NCBI RefSeq assembly: GCF_900156435.1
Contig: NZ_FTPQ01000001.1
Coordinates: 1,178,001 to 1,242,000 of the forward strand
DNA length: 64,000 nucleotides
Direction: 5' to 3'
Source: Microbacterium sp. RU1D
GTDB taxonomy: Bacteria; Actinomycetota; Actinomycetes; Actinomycetales; Microbacteriaceae
Both the position numbers and the translations under genes were made by a program. This document shows positions 60,347-64,000 of the stretch, piece after piece. The notes under the pieces are model-generated. The model did not search any database and was not told where the DNA came from. It saw only the letters and a program-made list of their open reading frames with translations. Every line of letters starts with the position of its first letter. Within the stretch, counting starts at the first letter, position 1.

Positions 60347-61957
60347 TTAAGTCTTCTCGATCGGTACGCGCGTGAGTGCAACGTTCATGAAGCCCAGCCG
60401 GTTCAAGTCTCTGACCGTTTGCATCAACGCAAGGCGGCTAAAGAAGGGCAGCCATTCGACGCCGTTTGCGGTCGAGTCCGTAATGATGGCGTAGGTGACC
60501 GTGACGGAGTCTCGTGCAGGTGCGTCGCCGCGTGGCGGGACGAATGATAGCCACTGGGCCGGGTCCTTCTCCCCTGCAGATTGAACAATGGCTGCTCGAA
60601 CCTGCTCGCGCATCTCCTCGTCCACGAGCGCTTCCGCGGAGACGTGACCTTGAGCGAAAAGGTGACTAAGGGTAGAGGATCTTGATTTTCGTTTTACGTG
60701 AACTAGGGATCCGTCCGTGGCGATGAGATCGCAGAATTCGACTTTGGAGTTCGCGCCGGCGGGGGCAACAAGCTGTCTGTCTAGAAGAGCGAAACTCTCG
60801 TCGGTTTTCGCCACTCTGGCGTTGTAGTTACCTTCCCACTCGCCGACCTTCGCAGGCGGCAGCGCAAGAGGCATGGGTGGGATCGCTTGTACAACCTGAT
60901 CGACTTGACTGACCAGTGAATTCGCGACCTCGAACCAGCGTCCTTCGACGAGTGCGTAAAGCTTGTTGTCAATTTTCTGCTCGGAGACTATGCACTGATA
61001 TAGCGACCACCTGTCCACCGCGCTCGCGCTGCTGTTGAACTTGACGGCCACTTTGCGACGCTTCACTTGATCGATGGTGAGTTCGTCAATTCTCGCGGCA
61101 CTGTGACTCAAGTACGCGTCGAGATCTAGTTCGGTGAACTGTTGCTGCCGTCGAGTCGGCGCGATCAGGAAATGCTCGATGTCCTCCCAGTCGAGGTTTT
61201 CAGGCATGGCGAGGTGAGTAGACTTTGTCTCTCTCGCCCGCAGCTGCTCGACGATCTGATCGTCAAGAGTTGACTTGAGCACAGGATCCTTCACCTCGGC
61301 GAGATGGTCTACCCAGCCGAAGGACCCCTTGTACTTATCGCTTTCGTAGTGACTATGTAGATCGCGAAGGAGTTCCGGTAGGTCCTCGACAGGTGAGGCA
61401 ACACCCAGGACTAGAGCGTCGGCGCCACTCACGCTCTTGTATCCACTCGAAATTGGGGCAATCCCGGTGACCGCCCTGACGATGTCGCGCATAATGTCCA
61501 CTCCGAACGAGGGCAGTTCGGCGGTCCGGCTTGTTTGCGTGTTCCTGGACACCACCATCTCATCGAAGAGCTTGGTGTCGAGGCTGCGGATTTGCTTCTC
61601 GTCGATTAAATTCAGGGCGACTTTCAGTCCAAACCTGCGCGATATTTTCGACTGATCGAGGAAGCTCCGGCCGTAGCCGAAGGTCAGCGCGTACGCTTGG
61701 TTGTCCACGAAGAGCACGAGCAGTCCAGATGCTGAAGCCGAGGTGACTCCTTGGATGCCACCCTCGACGGCCGGAGAGAGGTACTTCGCCCAAGTCGGCG
61801 CGTGGGCGGTGTTTCTTCGGGAGTAAAACCGGCCCGACAATCCAGACGACGCCGTGAGCTCGCTGACCGCCAGGGACCCGCGCGTGTCCTCCTCGATCGC
61901 ATCGTCGGCTTCGGCGACGTCGTCGAGCATGAAGACTGTGAGGCGCTGTGTTGCCAT
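60347..61957 (-). CDS. DUF6119/TIGR04141 family sporadically distributed protein
   Basis: A 536-residue soluble protein. RLTVFMLDDVAEADDAI at the N-terminus, ALTFGYGRSFLDQSKISRRFGLKVALNLID and SRNTQTSRTAELPSFGVDIMRDIVRAVTGIA match the TIGR04141/DUF6119 family, which is scattered among genomes near restriction and defence genes. The C-terminal half (ANSKVEFCDLIATDGSLVHVKRKSRSSTLSHLFAQGHVSAEAL) resembles a PD-(D/E)XK-like core: an acid in FCDLI and the KRK strand. The function is unknown. The DNA is clearly more AT-rich than its surroundings. It lies 67 bases downstream of the HsdR-N-type gene on the same strand. Confidence 0.77.
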   Translation of the reverse strand: MATQRLTVFMLDDVAEADDAIEEDTRGSLAVSELTASSGLSGRFYSRRNTAHAPTWAKYLSPAVEGGIQGVTSASASGLLVLFVDNQAYALTFGYGRSFLDQSKISRRFGLKVALNLIDEKQIRSLDTKLFDEMVVSRNTQTSRTAELPSFGVDIMRDIVRAVTGIAPISSGYKSVSGADALVLGVASPVEDLPELLRDLHSHYESDKYKGSFGWVDHLAEVKDPVLKSTLDDQIVEQLRARETKSTHLAMPENLDWEDIEHFLIAPTRRQQQFTELDLDAYLSHSAARIDELTIDQVKRRKVAVKFNSSASAVDRWSLYQCIVSEQKIDNKLYALVEGRWFEVANSLVSQVDQVVQAIPPMPLALPPAKVGEWEGNYNARVAKTDESFALLDRQLVAPAGANSKVEFCDLIATDGSLVHVKRKSRSSTLSHLFAQGHVSAEALVDEEMREQVRAAIVQSAGEKDPAQWLSFVPPRGDAPARDSVTVTYAIITDSTANGVEWLPFFSRLALMQTVRDLNRLGFMNVALTRVPIEKT

Positions 61958-62024
61958 TCCTCCCCCAAATCTGGCTATCAGGCGATGCTGTCAGGCCCAC
62001 GTACGCGAGACGGGTTGCAACCAC

Positions 62025-63113
62025 CTACCGATAGCGCACGACCGCCGCGCGAATCGCGTCCGCGTACTGATAGATCTCGTCGAGTTCGTCAATCGGGTGC
62101 CGTACCTCGACCTTCTGCTCGTCAAGAAGCCCGAGGTACTTCTGGCGGCCGTTGAAGTGCAGGCGCGCGATCGGTTTGCGATTGTTGTCGTCGAGGAGCA
62201 CGGCGAAGTAGCTCTTCGCGTCGCGGTGAGTAATTCGCTGCGGCTTGGTTTCGCCGCAGGCGATAGCCTTTACGATCTGGTAGCCCTCGAGTTCTTCGAG
62301 CGTCGTCTCGATCTCGGTGTCGCGGTTGAGATCGTCCTGTGCGACAGGTTCGCTCGACACGGCGGCAGGTTCGGCGGTAGGGACGACTATCCCCGCCCCG
62401 GCGCCCAGCGCGGTCTTCAGTCGATCGTTCACGCTCTCGGTGAGGAACTGGCGGGAGGCCTTCCGTACTAGTGCGCTGAACTGCTCGCGGACGCGCGCGG
62501 TGTACGAACCTTCGTATACGCGCTGGGTAAAGAACTTGATCCACTCGTCACTGGGCTCGCGGAACTGGCCGGCGATCTCGCGCTTCAGGGCGCCCACGTA
62601 CTTCAATTCTTCGGCGGCACTGATGATCGACTCGAGGTCGAAGGTGTCCTTGCTCAGTTTCTGGACCTCGGGGATCAGCGTGTCGTCGATGTCGAGCAGG
62701 TCGAGCACCAGGAACGGCTTAGCATCCATCTTGTTAGGCGCGTCGAGGTCAGTGAAGAACTGCCAGATGACGCCGTTCGTGAGCGCAGCGATCCGGGCAT
62801 TCGTCGTCGAGAAGTAGCGGAAGAGTTGAGACGCGTGCTCGATCTTGGGCGTGCCGGTGGAGGCCTTACACTCGATAAGGATCTGCACCTCGCCGTCGCG
62901 CATGATGGCGTAGTCGACCTTCTCGCCCTTTTTGATGCCGACGTCGGCAGTGAATTCAGGTACGACCTCAAGGGGGTCGAAGACGTCGTATCCCAGGATC
63001 GTTGAGATGAAGGGCATGACGAAAGCGTTCTTCGTAGCTTCCTCCGTTCCGATCGCCGAGGCCTGATTACTCACCTTTGTCGCGAGCGCGGCGATGCGGT
63101 CGTGAAACTCCAT
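62025..63113 (-). CDS. PD-(D/E)XK protein with type I restriction HsdR N-terminal domain
   Basis: A 362-residue protein. Residues 25-150 form the HSDR_N nuclease-like domain: EEATKNAFVMPFISTILGYDVFDPLEVVPEFTAD, then VDYAIMRDGEVQILIECKAS with the Asp…ECK active-site pattern, and FRYFSTTNARIAALTNG. No helicase or methylase is fused or adjacent, so it is not an intact type I system. The C-terminal part (about 270-362: FAVLLDDNNRKPIARLHFNGRQKYLGLLDE) is a small β-domain seen in stand-alone relatives. The ATG at 63113 is at the domain edge. AT-richer than neighbours. Confidence 0.83.
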   Translation of the reverse strand: MEFHDRIAALATKVSNQASAIGTEEATKNAFVMPFISTILGYDVFDPLEVVPEFTADVGIKKGEKVDYAIMRDGEVQILIECKASTGTPKIEHASQLFRYFSTTNARIAALTNGVIWQFFTDLDAPNKMDAKPFLVLDLLDIDDTLIPEVQKLSKDTFDLESIISAAEELKYVGALKREIAGQFREPSDEWIKFFTQRVYEGSYTARVREQFSALVRKASRQFLTESVNDRLKTALGAGAGIVVPTAEPAAVSSEPVAQDDLNRDTEIETTLEELEGYQIVKAIACGETKPQRITHRDAKSYFAVLLDDNNRKPIARLHFNGRQKYLGLLDEQKVEVRHPIDELDEIYQYADAIRAAVVRYR

Positions 63114-63255
63114 TGGTCCCCCCACAGTGACGAATATGTGGAGACCATAGCGGAAATACAGAGAAAGCGCTGAGGGCTCGCCCGCTTGCTCCCGACCCCA
63201 AGTGCCAGGTAGATCGGGGACCGTCGCAGCCCGCGTAACGAGTCGGCTGCGCTCA

Positions 63256-63507
63256 TCACTCCGCCGAATCATTAGAGCGACGGCGGGGATACACCACCGC
63301 CCCGACAGTGATCACCGCCGTGCCGATCGACAAAACAAGGGACGTGGACAACCAGAGAGGAACGCCGCGGTAGTTGGTGACGTCCGGATCCCCTATCTTG
63401 AGGAAAATCGTCAGGAGAATCAGTCCGAAGAATAGGATCATTGACCCGACGATTATGACGAGCTGCGCCGTCGTCCGCGCCACGACTGGTTGTTCATCCC
63501 GGCGCAT
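63256..63507 (-). CDS. Small two-helix membrane protein
   Basis: An 83-residue protein with two membrane helices (about residues 14-37, TAQLVIIVGSMILFFGLILLTIFL, and 52-73, LWLSTSLVLSIGTAVITVGAVV), a short outer loop and a basic tail. I do not recognise a family. The ATG at 63507 was preferred because the longer frame adds 58 Arg-rich residues. It is 142 bases upstream of the nuclease-like gene on the same strand and may be part of that unit, or be unrelated. The 255-base gap beyond it shows nothing else. Confidence 0.6.
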   Translation of the reverse strand: MRRDEQPVVARTTAQLVIIVGSMILFFGLILLTIFLKIGDPDVTNYRGVPLWLSTSLVLSIGTAVITVGAVVYPRRRSNDSAE

Positions 63508-63762
63508 GCGCCGATCGTACCGATGATGGTCGCGAGGCGTGCGGGCGATCTGCGGTGAGCCCATCTGCCAAAACAAGTTCCGACGGCGAGAGCGGCGGCG
63601 GCACGTGCGGTGCCGGATGCCGCGGGACGACATACAGCGTGCTGACGTCTGCTTCTCGTCGAAGGAGCCGGCTCCTATCAATACCTGACCGCGCGCGCCC
63701 CCGGGTTGTGCGGCATCCCCGCATCAGCGACGGTGAGGCATGAACACACGACGGATGCTCCC

Positions 63763-64000
63763 GTGAGCGACGAACGCCGGCGCGAGATCGGCGACTCGGA
63801 CGAGGTCGTCGAAGACGAACTGGCCGAGTCTTTCGACGCGACGATCACGGAGGGCGCCGAGCGACTCAACAGACCGTGGCGCATCGTCTTGATCACCGGT
63901 TTCTTCGGCGGCCTCGAGGTGGGGTTGGGGGTCGCCGCCTATCTTGCGGTGCTGCACCACACGGGGGATCACCTCCTTGCGGGCCTGGCGTTCAGCGCCG
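63763..64000 (+). CDS. Formate/nitrite transporter family protein (5' part)
   Basis: The first 79 residues of a membrane protein cut by the window end. An acidic leader (SDERRREIGDSDEVVEDELAESFDATITEGAERLNRPW) is followed by the first helix (RIVLITGFFGGLEVGLGVAAYLAVL) and the start of the second. The ESF…EGAERL…W pattern is that of the actinobacterial FNT/YfdC-like group. The GTG at 63763 is likely; an in-frame GTG at 63733 would add 10 residues. A link to nitrite handling with the nearby nitrate operon is possible but not shown. Confidence 0.72.
   Translation, partial: MSDERRREIGDSDEVVEDELAESFDATITEGAERLNRPWRIVLITGFFGGLEVGLGVAAYLAVLHHTGDHLLAGLAFSA

Noticed and set aside
62025..63113. Intact type I restriction system
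   Set aside because: Only the HsdR N-terminal nuclease-like domain is present; there is no helicase, specificity or methylase gene nearby.

Overview
The window is a 64 kb piece of a high-GC chromosome. It suggests an actinobacterium of the Microbacteriaceae, most likely Microbacterium or a close relative. The evidence is the GC-rich third codon positions, frequent GTG/TTG starts, the guaB3 – SURF1 – DUF3817 – guaA order, the LigD-type polymerases and DNA ligase, and the gene families present. Both ends cut a gene.

Layout. 1-3.6 kb: purine genes (guaB3 end, guaA) around a SURF1-like oxidase assembly factor and a DUF3817 membrane protein. 3.6-13.6 kb: housekeeping and accessory genes, namely a glycosyltransferase, a metallo-beta-lactamase-fold hydrolase with a divergent TetR regulator, a LigD polymerase-domain protein, a Bax-inhibitor-1 family protein, a glycerophosphodiesterase, an FAD oxidoreductase and a DUF72 protein. 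12.5-13.8 kb: a zinc-response pair (CobW-like protein and zinc-free L36) diverging from a Zur box. 14-24 kb: a LuxR regulator, two zinc alcohol dehydrogenases including a formaldehyde dehydrogenase, a tRNA-Met-like sequence, a MarR/DMT exporter/GntR set and small membrane proteins. 24-34 kb: PcrA helicase, SseB-like protein, DUF1684 protein, a second LigD polymerase-domain protein, an ArsR-like regulator with a divergent MFS pump, and an ATP-dependent DNA ligase with an AI-2E family transporter. 34-35.6 kb: an acyl-CoA dehydrogenase.

35.7-51.7 kb is a carbohydrate utilisation locus. It holds a secreted beta-helix enzyme (GH141/polysaccharide-lyase-like), an ABC sugar importer, a mutarotase, a FadR-type GntR regulator and two catabolic arms. 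One is a KduD – KDG kinase – KDPG aldolase uronate route. The other is a complete-looking non-phosphorylating L-fucose-type route: aldose dehydrogenase, lactonase, enolase-superfamily dehydratase, SDR dehydrogenase and FAH-family hydrolase. Together they would take up a deoxyhexose/uronate-containing glycan and convert it to pyruvate, glyceraldehyde-3-phosphate and lactate.

51.8-60.1 kb: a TetR regulator, an FAD oxidase with a cysteine-less Rieske-like tail, a LysE exporter, and an assimilatory nitrate operon (NarK-type transporter, molybdopterin nitrate reductase, FAD/2Fe-2S electron-transfer subunit) preceded by a GlnR-like box. 60.3-63.5 kb is visibly AT-richer and holds a DUF6119/TIGR04141 protein, a PD-(D/E)XK HsdR-N-type protein and a two-helix membrane protein. 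It is a candidate acquired defence module lying between the nitrate operon and a formate/nitrite-transporter-family gene that runs off the end.

Several intergenic gaps carry palindromic repeats of at least two families.
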